A DNA stretch of 64,000 nucleotides from Temnopleurus reevesii (Eukaryota; Echinodermata; Echinoidea; Temnopleuroida; Temnopleuridae). The stretch lies in assembly GCA_036244855.1 (NCBI GenBank), contig BQKZ01000696.1:1-64000 (forward strand). The letters run 5' to 3'. The notes beneath the pieces are model-generated. The model did no database searches. It worked only from the letters and a program-made list of their open reading frames with translations, and had not been told where the DNA came from. The position numbers and the translations under genes were made by a program. Position 1 is the first letter of the stretch. Every line of letters starts with the position of its first letter. Below, one piece after another: positions 24,101 through 33,656 of the stretch.

Positions 24101-27100
24101 ACCCTTCTCCCTGCTGTATTCTGGCCTTGCATGCGACAATGCCGCCGCTGTTAGATGGTGTTCAGCTACTCCCTTATATAGAGCTAAATGTGAAGTGAAA
24201 CTTTTCAATGGTTAGTAGTGCAATGCATCACATCTCTCTAAAGATGGTCTGTAACTAATGAATAAACATGCTGAGCTCATTGCATATTCAAAGTAACCCA
24301 TTCATACAATCCTCTGCATCATTAAATATGCATGGCAATAGAGAATGTCAAGCAAAGTTTATTCCATTTGAATAGACCACTTTCATAATGTACATTCAAA
24401 TCTATTCTCATTTTCCCCATGATGTATTCAGCTGTCAAAAAGAATGAGAGTACAATAGTCAGAATGCACACATAAATGTCGCTAGGTTGGACAACAATTG
24501 CAGCTTTACCAACCCAGCAACAACCGCTACATGTTATCCATGTTCCCTCTATTGGAATAATATCAGGTGAACAAATGGTTTGATAACAAAGAAGCGTGCA
24601 CTATATTGTGGAAATAGCAAGTCCAATTTACACTATAGAGATTGGAATTTGAAGAAACAGTCTGGCAAAAGACTTTATTTTCATTGGAATGTTGATCAAC
24701 TATTTATCTGCAATTTTGAAGAAACTGTTTGTTGTCTTGCTTGAATGCATTGTCTATTGTCCTGCTATATAACCCATAGGGGGTGTTGCTCAAAAGTTGC
24801 AATTGATCGCAAGTTGCAGATGATCGGAACGCGCCAATCAAAATCATTGTTTCATACGCGTCTTGTTAAATGCACATACAGTGCGCGAATGAAAATGCGA
24901 GTTACAATTGGCAAAGTTGCAGTTGATTTGCAGTTGATTTTGAGCAACACCCCATTAGACTACTGAAGTGTGTAATTCCCATAGACTTTGTGTAGGGACA
25001 ATCTGGTTCCAGTAGTCAAAGAGATCCTACCAAATCTAGAATATGCATGAGGATCGAAAGTAACCCATTGAAGGCTGGAATCGGGCAGTCCCTGCACAAA
25101 GACTATGGGAATCAAAGAATTCAGTAATCAATGGATTTGACTATGAATCACCAAATAGGTGAATCTTTGTTGTTTTTAGTGAAATTGCTATGGTAGCTTG
25201 TCTTACCTAGTAACAAGTACTGCATATGACATTAATTCCCTCTGTTGAAAATCAATTTGAATAATTTACTGATTTCACTGTGAGCAAAAGGGACAAAGGA
25301 CTGGGACAAAGTAAACAAATTCATTCAATAATTCACGATAGCATCATGATCACAAAAGAATATCCCAGGTGCCACTCTCGTTCAACATTTTCTTCAGAAT
25401 AAAAAGGATGCAGATTTTTTTTTATGTCCATCTGGCTATTGTTAAGGCTTGAAGGGAGGCTGTAAGCTTTGTCCCAGGCATTTGTCCCATCTGCTCACAG
25501 TATTTGTTTTCATCCCATGTATTCAAATCGTACATTAAATTTGTGTATATTTCTCTGTTTAGATGATCAATGGAGATTACGACCTACCCACCATCAATGA
25601 CGTGGAGAGTAAGGAAGCAGTCATCAAGAAAGCTCTCAACTACAAGTATAAAGAAGAAGACATCGAGAAGGTATGNTCCCAGGTGCCACTCTCGTTCAAC
25701 ATTTTCTTCAGAATAAAAAGGATGCAGATTTTTTTTTATGTCCATCTGGCTATTGTTAAGGCTTGAAGGGAGGCTGTAAGCTTTGTCCCAGGCATTTGTC
25801 CCATCTGCTCACAGTATTTGTTTTCATCCCATGTATTCAAATCGAACATTAAATTTGTGTATATTTCTCTGTTTAGATGATCAATGGAGATTACGACCTA
25901 CCCACCATCAATGACGTGGAGAGTAAGGAAGCAGTCATCAAGAAAGCTCTCAACTACAAGTATAAAGAAGAAGACATCGAGAAGGTATGTCCTTTCTTTA
26001 TTTTCCTTGCTTTATATTTTCCTTTATTTTGCCATAATTATAGTATACAAATTGTCATGCAAGCATGGGTAATTTGCATGAAGGTAATATAATGACACTT
26101 GCATTGAAAGAAGAACTCCAGAATCAATCAAGTCTTAATCACATGTCATTGTAATTTTCTTTTTCCTTGTTGGTTCACAAAACCACTTGCAATGTTAGGA
26201 CCAGAGACAATTGGAAAAAAAATGAACAGAATCAGAAAGACTGCTTTTTTTAAATTTGTCTTTGCTGTTTATTAAAAAAAACACATATCGTTTGTGTGTT
26301 AATTGCATTGATTTTTACTGATAATTGTACCACACACTCGGGTTTGAATTGTTTTCCCAACGTTTTAATAATCATCCCTGTTTTTCAGACAGAAAGGTTT
26401 GGTGGTCATTTATTAGATTAGAATCTTTTGATCGACATATCTTGTATTGATGAACTAGTTTTACCCGTTCTTTGTGGTTTGTGTATAATTTTCATCATGC
26501 TCCATTTTGCTCTCTTTCAGATTGTGATCGAGAAAGAAAGATTCAGGAAAAACCCAAGAAACTATGCAATGAAGAAGACAGAGCTCAGGAAAGCTAGGGT
26601 AAGAAATAACCTTGCAATGTTGGATTTTTCTTTTGAATAATAATTTATTGAGATTGGGGGGGGGGGTAGGGGGATAGACTCACAAAGATCCCTAATTGCC
26701 AACTATTATGAAATATTGTCATGTAAATCCATTCCATTCCTGAATAAGTAATTGTGGAAAAGGTTTTGGTTGCCATTATTTTCGCCTTGAGAAAATGCTC
26801 CTTGGCTATTTATCTTATCTATGACATATTACGTAAAGCCCCGGTCACATAGGACCCCGGAAGCAACACGATTCACCCCGACTCTTTGTTAATTCATAGT
26901 TAACTGCCTTAGAACAACGAGTCGGGGTGAATCATGTTGCCTCCGGGGTCCTATGTGACCGGGGCTTAATGAATGGCTCCTCTGAAGATTCACATTTCGA
27001 GCTTCTTGAGAAATATAATGCCTCTGCATCATTTTCACAAAGTACTACTCTGGCTATTATTGTGATTTCCTTCTTAAAAAAGACTCAGCAGTTAATTCTT

Positions 27101-30100
27101 ATTTATCATATTTTTTAAAATGAAATGTGAACAACGCCTCATTGATTTAATGTACTTGATTATTGTAGCATTTTGTACATTTTTGTATTCTTGCATGTGG
27201 GCACTCTGTAATATCATTAGCCTTTGTAATATTTAGTATTTTTGAGTTTTTATTGTGTGGAAATTTTGATAAACACAATAAGAGATCAGATTTAATGGCA
27301 TATATAGCAATTGCATGAATTCTTGTTTTTGGACAAAGCATTAATAGAAGGAAAAGGAGAAGGAGCATGGAAGCTTTATTAGATGCTGAAAGTATAATAC
27401 TACTTCATCATTTCCATAATTTTAGGACCAAGCCTTAATAGAAGGAGATGAAGAAGGAGCCAGGGGGCTCTCTCAGAAGTTGACAGACCTTGAGGAACGA
27501 GCCCAGGAGCTGGACAGAATAAGAAACCGAGAAGTCAATGCCATCACGTAAGAAAAAAAGCTTTTGTTTCCCCTTTCTCCTTTCAGAAAGGCACATCTGC
27601 AATGCTTTTGAAATAAAAAAGAATAAAACATTTTGATCTCACTCAAAACTTCAGGAAATTTATTATATAGTCAGGAAAACCTTATCTAATTGTCATGTAT
27701 ATAAAGGTTAGTAATTTTTCATCTTTGGAGTATTAGGAAATCTGGAAAATGCTTTGCATTATTGAATTGGATTCCTAAAGCTGTACGTAGATCTACACAC
27801 TTCTCCACGAACGACTCGTGACCCTTCCTCAGGTGCTATTCAGCGCCAGGAGTTATCATTGAGTGCAGGGAAAAAAAGGGTCGCCAGTCATTCGTAGACT
27901 CATACATAAATCTACGAACAGCTTTATGGAACATAACCTTGGTGTGAAGCTTCATGCTTCTATCTCCTTTTAGAAAATTATGAAGGAATCCTTTCAACAG
28001 ATCAGGGAATTATGTTTGATATATATTTTAAAAAACTTACCATTGCAGGTATATAAACCAGAGGAACAGAAACAGGAATATTGCAGAGTCTGAGATCGCA
28101 ATGAAAGATGAAATCAAAGAGCTCGAGAACGCACCGCCCGATCCTTTCACACGCAGACATTGTAGACCACAGCTCGTTACAAAGGTAACAAATCAAATCC
28201 TTGAATATTCCCCATCTATGATGATAATTTACTGTATCATAATTTCTGTGGATTGTAGTCGCTCAAATAGTATTTGTCATAATACATGGAGCTTTGGGAA
28301 CCAAAACACCATTCCAAAATTTCTCCTAATTTCAACATTTTAGATGTGGCAAATGTGATATTGGTTGTTCAAATATGTGTTGGCTTAAAAAAAATTTGGA
28401 AAAGGGATCATTGGTGGGGGTGTTCCTGTGCCAATTGTATTTACCAAAGCTGTCATAACTTCAAGTTGGAGTGGAAAAGTGGACAAGAATGTGTATTATT
28501 TTTTTTTCTTCACTAATTGAATTAATGATATTGGAAGATCAGTGCTGCTAGGCTCCCCCAAAATGGTGTTCTGGGCCCCGTAACATCGATCATAGCGATC
28601 AATCGCTATTTGATTTTGCGTTCAATTGCAAACTTTATTACATGATTTGCCATAGACTTGCAATTGATATCAATCGCTATCAGAATAGCAATTAATCACA
28701 AACCTTTATGTTACGGGGCCCTGGAAATTTGGAATTCAGATATTAATAGTACACCATGTCACAAAATATTGGAAAGGATCATATGAAATTATGACGCTCA
28801 ATAATTTGTTTAGCAAGGCTGAAATAGATTCAGACTGATCATATAGCATTCTTTGAAATTTGTTTAATTTCTTCTTATTTCTTTGGATCTTTTATTTTTA
28901 ACAGCAATGCAAAAATAGATGCGTGTGAATGTTTTACTTTCTAGGAAAGATTCATACGGATCATATAGCATTCTTTGACATTTGTTTCATTTCTTCTTAT
29001 TCAGGCGCGTGAAGATACCTCAGATCTGCTGAAGAGACTGGAAGAAGAGCGACTGCATCAGGAACAGGCTGAGAAGGAGAGGATAGAGCAAGATGAGCTG
29101 AAGAGGAAGAGGGTAAGCGCTAGCGTAAAAAGTACAAGAGGGGGGGGGGGGTAGGCGATCAGCCATCTAAACCTTAGAAATAGCCAAATAAATATCAAAA
29201 TGAGTGGGAAAAGTTATCATGCATTTAAAAATTGACCCTGTTGTGAATTTGGGGGCAATCTATGTTCCCCATGTCTCATTGAAATCTGTTCTGGGGAGAA
29301 AATACCCCTCGCAAAATATATCACAGGAGCTATTTTTCAGGAGGAAAATGTGAAGAGAGCTCTCGTAAATAAATAAATATTTTTTATACTAGTAAGTACT
29401 ACTGCTGGTATTACAGCTTCCTTGTTCATATTGACTTCTTCTATATGGCCTCTATTGCATTGTCGTACCTCAGATGACCTAATGAATAACTATTTAAGAT
29501 ATTGCAAATGCTGAAATTGTTTGGGACAGATCATTGTGAATACACGCTGCAATAAAAAAGAAAGAGTAAATGCACCGACCTTAGTGTTCAGCTCCTCCAA
29601 AGCAATTTTTAGCTGGCCTCTGACATCTGTCAGAAGTCTATTTTTTTTTTTTTATTAAACTTGATGCCATCTATGGATATTCAAGATAACATCAAGATAT
29701 CTTTTCAATTGATCAATTTCTAGGAAAATATCCTCATTTTGTTCGTGTCCAACCCTGTACTTTCTACTGGTTTATATATAAATGTATCTACCTATTATGC
29801 TGGTTCCCCAGAACTTGCTGTCATATAGATTTATGTAGTAAATAATAAAATCAGTTCTGATTTTCATAGTTGCAGTTTAATTTTTTTTGTAAATTAATGT
29901 CACTCATTGAGATGAATTCTGAATATATTTATTTCTGCTTGTACAGGAAGAGGATATCATTGCGTCGCTAACTCATGAAGCAGTCCCAGCTAAGGTGGCT
30001 GAAAGGAAAGTCTCCGAGGATCTATTCCAGGCTCATGACTTTGACATAACGATCGACCTTGATGTATCTATACCAGGTAAGCTGATAGCAAAGGACATTT

Positions 30101-31262
30101 TCAAATCTATCACTGACATACTATTAATACCCTGAAGTTCAAAGTTACATCTTGATAGGCTGTAAGTTCATTATTCCAAAGGTTTGATATTCTCAATGCC
30201 TAAGTTAGTCTCAGTGAAGGTGACAGAAAGGAAAGTCTCCGAGGATCTATTCCAGGCTCATGACTTTGACATCTAGATTGACGTTGATGTATCTATACCC
30301 AGTAAGCTGATCATAAGGGAAATTTGCCCGAAGTTCACTAATCAGGAGGGCGTTTCATTCTTATGGCAAGGAGGCTTTTTTAAACAGTTACCATAGCAAC
30401 AGTCCCGACAGTGCTTTCATCCAATCAAAATCAGGACTTTCATTGGATTACTAGGTGCTTTATGAAACGCCCTCCAGTTGTATGTGTATACTCTTCCCTC
30501 AATTTTCGGGGCATAATTCACACTAGAAAAGGAATATTTTGCAGCTTTCTTGCTGATCAATTACATTCCCTTGACACCGTGAATTTCGTTGGACCATTTT
30601 GTCATTCTGAAAGTTTCATTATTCAGCATTAGGTTTAGGATTCCAAGTGTCTGTTTTTAATGAGGTTTGAATAAGATACAGATTGTTATTCTGCAGGGTA
30701 TATTTTTTCATCAAACAGTTTTAGAATTAGAAATAAAATTGACTTCGTAAAATGCTATTTTCGAGGTAAAGAGAATGTATATAGAGCCACTTTCCAGATT
30801 TTGTACAGCGGAAACTCAGTGTAAAGAGATTTGATATAATGAAATATCTGATATAAAGAGGTAAAAAATCTAGTCCCAGCTCTTAATAACTTATTGTTTT
30901 TTAACTCTGCTATAAAGAGATTACTGCTATAACAAGGCATTTTTGATGGTCTCAAGCTCCTTGTTATACTGAGTTTCCACTGTACATAGATCTTTTACTT
31001 GCTTCATAAAATATTTGCAAAGTAGGAAATTAGTGTGGGGTAGGTAAATGATAGCTGAAAGGGTTTGAGCAGCAACTGACTTTCCAATACGTACCCCCAT
31101 ATAGGAGTTTTTAGCGTTCCAGACTAATATTTTTTGCACAATTTCTTCCTCACCTGCACAGAATCACGTCCAATGTCGGCCATCGCAGACAGAGAACCAC
31201 AAGGTGCTCCCCGAAGATCCCTCAACTTGGACGAGTACAAAAAGATGAGAGGGCTTATCTAG
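6147..31262 (+). CDS. RTF1: RTF1, Paf1/RNA polymerase II complex component
   Basis: Seventeen exons splice in phase: 6147-6227, 7849-7956, 8701-8824, 12322-12508, 15909-16186, 16962-17136, 18416-18499, 19482-19572, 21517-21599, 22324-22411, 25877-25984 (or its copy 25563-25670), 26521-26598, 27426-27547, 28049-28184, 29005-29112, 29947-30076, 31162-31262. The sum is 2082 nt, 693 residues (human about 710). The N-terminus is acidic/basic low complexity ([11 protein letters not shown]). Exon 4 holds the histone-modification region ([18 protein letters not shown]). Exon 6 has an Asp-rich run. Exons 7-11 encode the Plus3 domain ([39 protein letters not shown]), about residues 325-465, which binds phosphorylated Spt5. 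Exons 13-15 are coiled coil. The C-terminus GAPRRSLNL...RGLI matches the family end. The nuclear protein promotes elongation and H2B ubiquitination. Oddity: codon 239 (16123-16125) is TAA where human has Leu, yet the frame and phases stay intact on both sides. Confidence 0.95.
6754..7360. mobile_element. TTAA-flanked palindromic MITE, subfamily A (RTF1 intron 1)
   Basis: A 607-bp element is bounded by TTAA on both sides (6750-6753 and 7361-7364). Its ends are inverted repeats (AGGGAAACCAACCCC against AGGGGAACCAGCC), and the inverted arms run deep into the element. Both halves carry mirror copies of TTTGAGCAAAATC and of a TGACGTCA-containing block. There is no coding capacity. A TTAA target duplication is the signature of piggyBac-type transposases, so this is probably a non-autonomous relative. 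Confidence 0.85.
9262..9690. repeat. Dispersed retroelement-like repeat, copy 1
   Basis: It begins near TTATAGAGCGCAATTAC and holds the text CAAAAGTTTTGGAGCTGC and GCACGGTCTCTC. The same organisation recurs at about 40155-40440 and 62195-62470 (TATATAGAGC or TATACAGCGC start; GAGTTTGGGCGCTGC; GCTCTATCTCC). This is a non-coding interspersed repeat common in marine invertebrates. I cannot name the class. Confidence 0.6.
9705..10452. mobile_element. CCCTAA...GGCCGGGCT inverted-repeat element interrupted by gap
   Basis: The left end reads AACCCTAATATAGCCGGGCT. The right end after the gap reads CCGGCCTTTTTAGGGTT, its inverse. A second copy with the same ends is at 33057-33656, so this is a dispersed terminal-inverted-repeat element and not telomeric sequence. 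Both copies contain GATCGC / CCGCGAAAATTTGCAC blocks. The middle of this copy is missing. Confidence 0.6.
10078..10427. other. Assembly gap (350 N)
   Basis: A run of 350 N. It is preceded by two tandem copies of a 28-bp unit (CTTATGTATTTCTTTG...) that may have stopped assembly. It lies in RTF1 intron 3, so no exon is expected to be lost. Confidence 1.
10668..10950. mobile_element. tRNA-like SINE in a fold-back: two inverted arms around a tRNA-related core
   Basis: The arms at about 10670-10765 and 10862-10950 are inverted copies of one tail (AAGCACTGTCAATCAGTG, TTGGGATAAGGCAAG). Between them is a tRNA-like head with an A-box-like GGTCTAGTGGT and a B box GGTTCGATTCC. A second copy at 12120-12262 has the head followed by the tail in one orientation only, which is ordinary SINE order. 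Confidence 0.7.
10982..12101. mobile_element. MITE with AATAGGCGGGTTTAC ends, carrying a nested insertion
   Basis: The ends AATAGGCGGGTTTAC (about 10982) and GTAAACCCGCCTATT (about 12087-12101) are inverted repeats. Without the inner element the length is roughly 240 bp. A related single copy lies at 62783-62940 (CTTGGAATCTAGTTTGCATAC; TTGGGCAAGCC), and end fragments are at about 8871 and 56232. Confidence 0.65.
11130..12013. mobile_element. Nested DNA element with 8-9 bp target duplication
   Basis: An 884-bp segment begins TAGAC and ends GTCTA. It is flanked on both sides by the direct repeat GCCTCGGGC (11121-11129 and 12014-12022). It splits the surrounding MITE. An 8-9 bp duplication with very short inverted ends fits hAT or Mutator-type non-autonomous elements. 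No transposase frame is visible. Confidence 0.65.
12120..12262 (+). mobile_element. tRNA-like SINE copy
   Basis: The head GGAGGTCTAGTGGTAAG and the degenerate B-box-like GGTTTGATTTC are followed by the tail TAAAGCACTGTCAATCAGTG and GGGATAAGGCAAGAATT. It is the same family as the fold-back at 10668-10950, and it ends about 60 bp before RTF1 exon 4. Confidence 0.7.
12411..12878 (+). repeat. 180-bp tandem repeat made from RTF1 exon 4 and its donor
   Basis: Three units start at 12411, 12591 and 12771, spaced exactly 180 bp apart. Unit 1 is the 3' half of the real exon 4 plus its donor region. Unit 2 keeps the coding text ([17 protein letters not shown]) and the donor but has no acceptor with a pyrimidine tract in front. 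Unit 3 is shortened and carries a stop (CATCGAATAG). Units 2 and 3 are intronic pseudo-exons. Confidence 0.88.
12929..14086. repeat. Haplotype-like duplicate, copy 1
   Basis: This 1.16-kb block repeats at 14088-15581, and a single N at 14087 marks the join. The copies share long near-identical runs but differ by small changes, a replaced stretch (13439-13675 here) and one whole TTAA element present only in copy 2. Best read as two alleles assembled in tandem within RTF1 intron 4. Confidence 0.8.
14402..14890. mobile_element. TTAA-flanked MITE, subfamily B, absent from the allelic copy
   Basis: The ends AGCCAAAGTAAAGTTTTGG and CCAAAACTATGGGCT are inverted. TTAA is at 14398-14401 and 14891-14894. 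The duplicate block (copy 1, near 13250) has the unoccupied site, with a single TTAA. A sister copy is at 40671-41180. This is a clean full-site/empty-site pair. Confidence 0.9.
14959..15468 (+). mobile_element. Solo LTR-like sequence
   Basis: It starts TGTTACGATCC and ends GGATCCGTGACA, so it has TG...CA ends with a longer inverted repeat. It contains a possible polyadenylation signal (GCAATAAAATACAAGC). The length of 510 bp suits a Gypsy-type LTR. No obvious target duplication is visible. A truncated copy sits in the other haplotype block at 13309 to about 14000. Confidence 0.6.
16123..16125 (+). other. RTF1: In-frame TAA inside RTF1 exon 5
   Basis: The exon reads ACC AAG TAA GAC AAG AAG. 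After the stop the same frame continues as [19 protein letters not shown], close to human RTF1 at this place (DKKSQAMEELKAEREKRK), and ends with a donor (GCAG|GTGGGT at 16187) whose phase fits exon 6. One base change (TTA to TAA) explains it. The GTAAGA starting at 16122 looks like a donor, but it leaves phase 2, which breaks the exon 6 frame. Confidence 0.9.
18004..18180. mobile_element. Palindromic MITE, GGGGGTGTTGCTC family, copy 1
   Basis: The ends GGGGGTGTTGCTCAAAA and TTTTGAGCAACACCCCC are inverted repeats, with internal repeats of TTGCAGTTGAT. A second copy is at 24778-24955. Both are in RTF1 introns. Confidence 0.85.
19256..19441. mobile_element. CAGTGGAAACTC-type MITE, copy in RTF1 intron 7
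   Basis: The TACAGTC start and GACTGTA end flank text about TATAAAGAG / TATAACAAGG and CTGGTCCCA. The same family, with ends ACAGTGGAAACTCAGTATAA, recurs at about 30804-30984, 32279-32410, 32750-32905, 34166-34304, 34700-34808, 40454-41292 (interrupted), 49535-49660 and 58255-58397. TA-type ends suggest mariner-like elements. Confidence 0.7.
20173..20395 (+). mobile_element. 3' tail of a non-LTR retrotransposon, copy 1
   Basis: About 220 bp ends with the short repeat ATTCAATTCA and includes AAGGCGATCCCAACACAAGC. A nearly identical copy lies at 60959-61172 with the same tail. A shared 3' end with tandem ATTCA tails fits a CR1/L2-type non-LTR element truncated at its 5' side. Confidence 0.6.
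20878..21420. mobile_element. TTAA-flanked palindromic MITE, subfamily C (RTF1 intron 8)
   Basis: A 543-bp element has perfect 26-bp inverted ends starting AGGGGAACTTCACCCAG. TTAA is at 20874-20877 and 21421-21424. The arms remain inverted inward (TTTGAGCAAAATC; CATGAGGGGATTAA). It ends about 95 bp upstream of RTF1 exon 9. Confidence 0.9.
22449..23852 (+). repeat. Long polypyrimidine tract (CCCTTTCC-like), with gap inside
   Basis: The plus strand is almost pure C and T from 22449 to the gap and from 23533 to about 23850. The tract follows the donor of RTF1 exon 10. Such homopurine-homopyrimidine tracts can form triplex DNA and are hard to sequence, which probably explains the gap. Long reading frames across it are low-complexity artefacts. 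Confidence 0.9.
22670..23532. other. Assembly gap (863 N)
   Basis: N run inside the polypyrimidine tract of RTF1 intron 10. Splice phases of exons 10 and 11 fit directly, so no RTF1 exon need be hidden here. Confidence 1.
24778..24955. mobile_element. Palindromic MITE, GGGGGTGTTGCTC family, copy 2
   Basis: Second copy of the element at 18004-18180, with the same inverted ends (GGGGTGTTGCTC / GAGCAACACCCC). It is diverged inside (ATACGCGTC in place of ATGCTCGTC). Confidence 0.85.
25363..25989 (+). repeat. RTF1: 314-bp tandem duplication containing RTF1 exon 11 twice, N at the join
   Basis: Copies 25363-25675 and 25677-25989 are nearly identical and are separated by a single N at 25676. Each holds a full exon 11 (25563-25670 and 25877-25984; 36 codons, phase 0) with acceptor. 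Only copy 2 has an undamaged donor context (GTATGT; copy 1 reads GTATGN). Because 108 nt is a multiple of three, using both copies would duplicate 36 residues of the Plus3 domain in frame. An assembly artefact is more likely. Confidence 0.85.
26836..26967. mobile_element. Short near-perfect palindromic MITE, AAGCCCCGGTCAC family, copy 1
   Basis: Inverted arms of about 48 bp (AAGCCCCGGTCACATAGG to the matching CCTATGTGACCGGGGCTT) surround a loop of roughly 35 bp. A second copy is at 55192-55314. It lies in RTF1 intron 12. The whole element can fold into one long hairpin. Confidence 0.85.
27326..27370 (+). pseudogene. Degenerate copy of the start of RTF1 exon 13
   Basis: The text GGACAAAGCATTAATAGAAG resembles the start of exon 13 at 27426 (GGACCAAGCCTTAATAGAAG) and continues with AAGGAGC. 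The acceptor is lost (TTTTTGG in place of TTTTAGG). It sits 100 bp upstream of the real exon, a partial tandem duplication. Confidence 0.7.
28571..28724. mobile_element. Palindromic MITE, GGGCCCCGTAAC family, copy 1
   Basis: The ends GGGCCCCGTAAC and GTTACGGGGCCC are inverted. Inside are mirrored AATCGCTAT blocks. Further copies are at 32081-32232 and 51600-51752, each about 150 bp. Confidence 0.85.
30216..30310 (+). pseudogene. Degenerate copy of RTF1 exon 16 in the next intron
   Basis: It repeats the 3' two thirds of exon 16 (GAAAGTCTCCGAGGATC; CATGACTTTGACAT), but it carries a stop (ATCTAG) and the donor is changed (CCCAGTAAGC in place of CCAGGTAAGC). There is no acceptor in front. It is a tandem copy about 220 bp downstream. 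Confidence 0.85.
30344..30475. mobile_element. Palindromic MITE, GAGGGCGTTTCAT family
   Basis: The ends GGAGGGCGTTTCAT and ATGAAACGCCCTCC are inverted. Related elements with GGGTGTTTCATC ends are at 36143-36275, and with GGGTGTTTCGTG ends at 37129-37287. Confidence 0.8.
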
Positions 31263-31358
31263 CGCACGTCATCTCCCAACACACTCAACAAAGACAAAAA
31301 GACGTTTGATACAGAGAGAGATTCACACATCTTGAATGAGCAAGCTTGTTTGGTCTTC

Positions 31359-31787
31359 TTGCTTAGATCCCTAAACTTGGATGAGAGGGCTTGTCTAGCG
31401 CACGTCTTAGCCCAACACACTCAACAAAGACATTTGATACAAAGAGAGATGCACGCAGTGCTCCCCTAGGCCCGTTTCTTGGTTCTCTCTCTTGACAAGA
31501 TCCCCCAAATTGAGTTTTAAAAAAAAATGAACTGGCCTATCATCTCGCAACACACTCATTTGATTGAAAGAGATCGATCAGTGTTGATGAACTTCGATAA
31601 CTATAAGATAAGTCAGGTAATTTGGATCTGTCTCTCTTTTGATGATACAGAGAGAGATTCACACAGTAAGTTCAGTTGGTCCTTCATCTTGACAAGATCC
31701 CTGAACTTGGATGAGTGCAAAAAAGATGAGAGGGCTCATCTAGCCTCCCATAACACTCCGTGATGTTTATCTACAGAGAGAGATCCT
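31359..31787 (+). pseudogene. Three degenerate tandem copies of the RTF1 terminal exon
   Basis: After the real stop codon (31260-31262), copies at about 31359-31459, 31489-31581 and 31687-31787 repeat the end of the last exon and its 3' flank. Shared text includes CTTGGATGAG, GAGAGGGCT, ATCTAG or GTCTAG, CAACACACTC and GAGAGAGAT. They are broken by indels and not preceded by a usable acceptor in frame. Confidence 0.8.
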
Positions 31788-33056
31788 TAAAGTGCTTCCT
31801 ACTTTGCTACATGATGACCATTAGTGAATGAATAAGACTGGAATGTTCTCCCCGACCTATATCTCAAGTGCAGCATGTGAAAAGAAGCCCCCGACAGTGC
31901 ATCATGCTCATTCCCTAAGAACTGTATGTAGATCATTAATATAAAAGAACATAATTTATCAATTATTCTTGTTCCAGCATGTCATATTTTGGATTATGTG
32001 AAATTTCATTTGAGATGGGAAAACATTTTGCATTTGCAATGACATTTTCGGTTATATCACAATTTTCATTTTAGTCTTTAGGGCCCCGTAACATAAAGGT
32101 TTGCGATTAATCGCAACATGATTTTGCGATTGATTACAAACGTTAGTACATGATTTGCCATAGACTTATGATTGATATCAATCGCGTTTAGATTAGCAAT
32201 TAATTGTAAACCTTTATGTTACGGGCCCCTGGAGTAGTTTTTGCTGGATTTGTTTCTTTTAAAATTTCATGAATTGATTACAGTGAAAACTCAGTATTAA
32301 GAGATAAAAAATCCGGTTGCAGCTCTTTATAACTTGTTGTTTTGTAGCGCTGCTATAACAAGGCATTTTTTATGGTCCCAAGGACCTCGTTATACTGAGT
32401 TTCCACTGTAGTTATCCCATCTATGCCTTACAGTGTTTTTGTTGGTTCAATTTTGATCCGACGGTGATCGGATCATTGCATACGAACGATAAGCTTGGTT
32501 TTTGGAGTTACAAGCTGCAGTGATGATATGGAGTTTTTGATTTCATTTGTCACAGTCACAGTTGACCGGAAGGTCGCTCCCAAAATCATGTTTTGATTTC
32601 AGTCGTCGTCACAATGGCATGCACACACGCTCGTTTTTGGAGGGCTCATCACAGATTAATCAGAGCTACAATGTAAATATATGCAGCTGCACGCAAAATG
32701 TGACGTGTACTTCCGGTTGACTGTGACAAATTAAATCGAAACTCCCATATTACAGCCTAACCTCTTTATAACTACCTTAGGTCATTGGGACCAGGGAAAA
32801 GGGAAATTACTGCTCTATATTGAAAGTGTGTTATATCAGGGCCAAAATACTATAACATACAAAGAGATGGGGCCAGGAAAGTACTCTTTATGTGAGATAC
32901 TGTCTGGCAACAAACATTTGCATTTAATAAACTTCATCTAGAATTTTGTTCAAATTATGATATCTTAGAAAGCTGGGAATACACAGGCTTCTTTTCATTT
33001 CACCCTTGTTCATCATTATTTTCGTTAAACTTTCATAGATATCCTGATAATGTCTT

Positions 33057-33656
33057 GACCCTAACTAGGCCGGGCTATTTTGGGAGTTCTTATAGCCGGG
33101 GGGGGCCTCTGCCGTCAATCGCGCTATTGCCGCGAAAATTTGCACGCGAGTAGAGTATCATGTAAAGTACAAATTTAAGAAAAAATACACTGGTTATTTT
33201 TAAAGACCTAATTATGCTAATTTATGCATAGAAATGCATTTTATGTTCTAAATCACAAAATACTGGTGATAGAAAGCTAATTTTTTGTATATTCCTGGTA
33301 TAACATCAAACCAATTGCACTGACAAATTTAATTTCTTATGTTTTTTCGACCCTTTGTTTTCTATTAATTTTTTAGCAAAATTTATTGCAATTATTTATT
33401 TAAGCATTATTGTGCTGAAATGAATTGATTTTAGCCATTGGAAGCAAAAATATGAATTTCTATGTGAATTAATTGAAAAAAAACCGAATTTGCATTGACT
33501 TTGGACACAAAATCACGTTTTGGAGCAGTTTTGAGGCTGCCATGCGTATATAAAATGTTACGTAACGTTATAACGGTAGGTGCGATTTCCGTGAAAACGG
33601 TCTTAAAAGTTGCGGGAAACTTCAAAGAAAAAAGTCAGCGNGGCCTAGTTAGGGTT
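33057..33656. mobile_element. CCCTAACTAGGCCGGGCT inverted-repeat element, copy 2
   Basis: The left end is ACCCTAACTAGGCCGGGC and the right end GGCCTAGTTAGGGTT. A single N at 33641 lies next to the right end. It is the same family as the gap-interrupted copy at 9705-10452. Confidence 0.7.
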
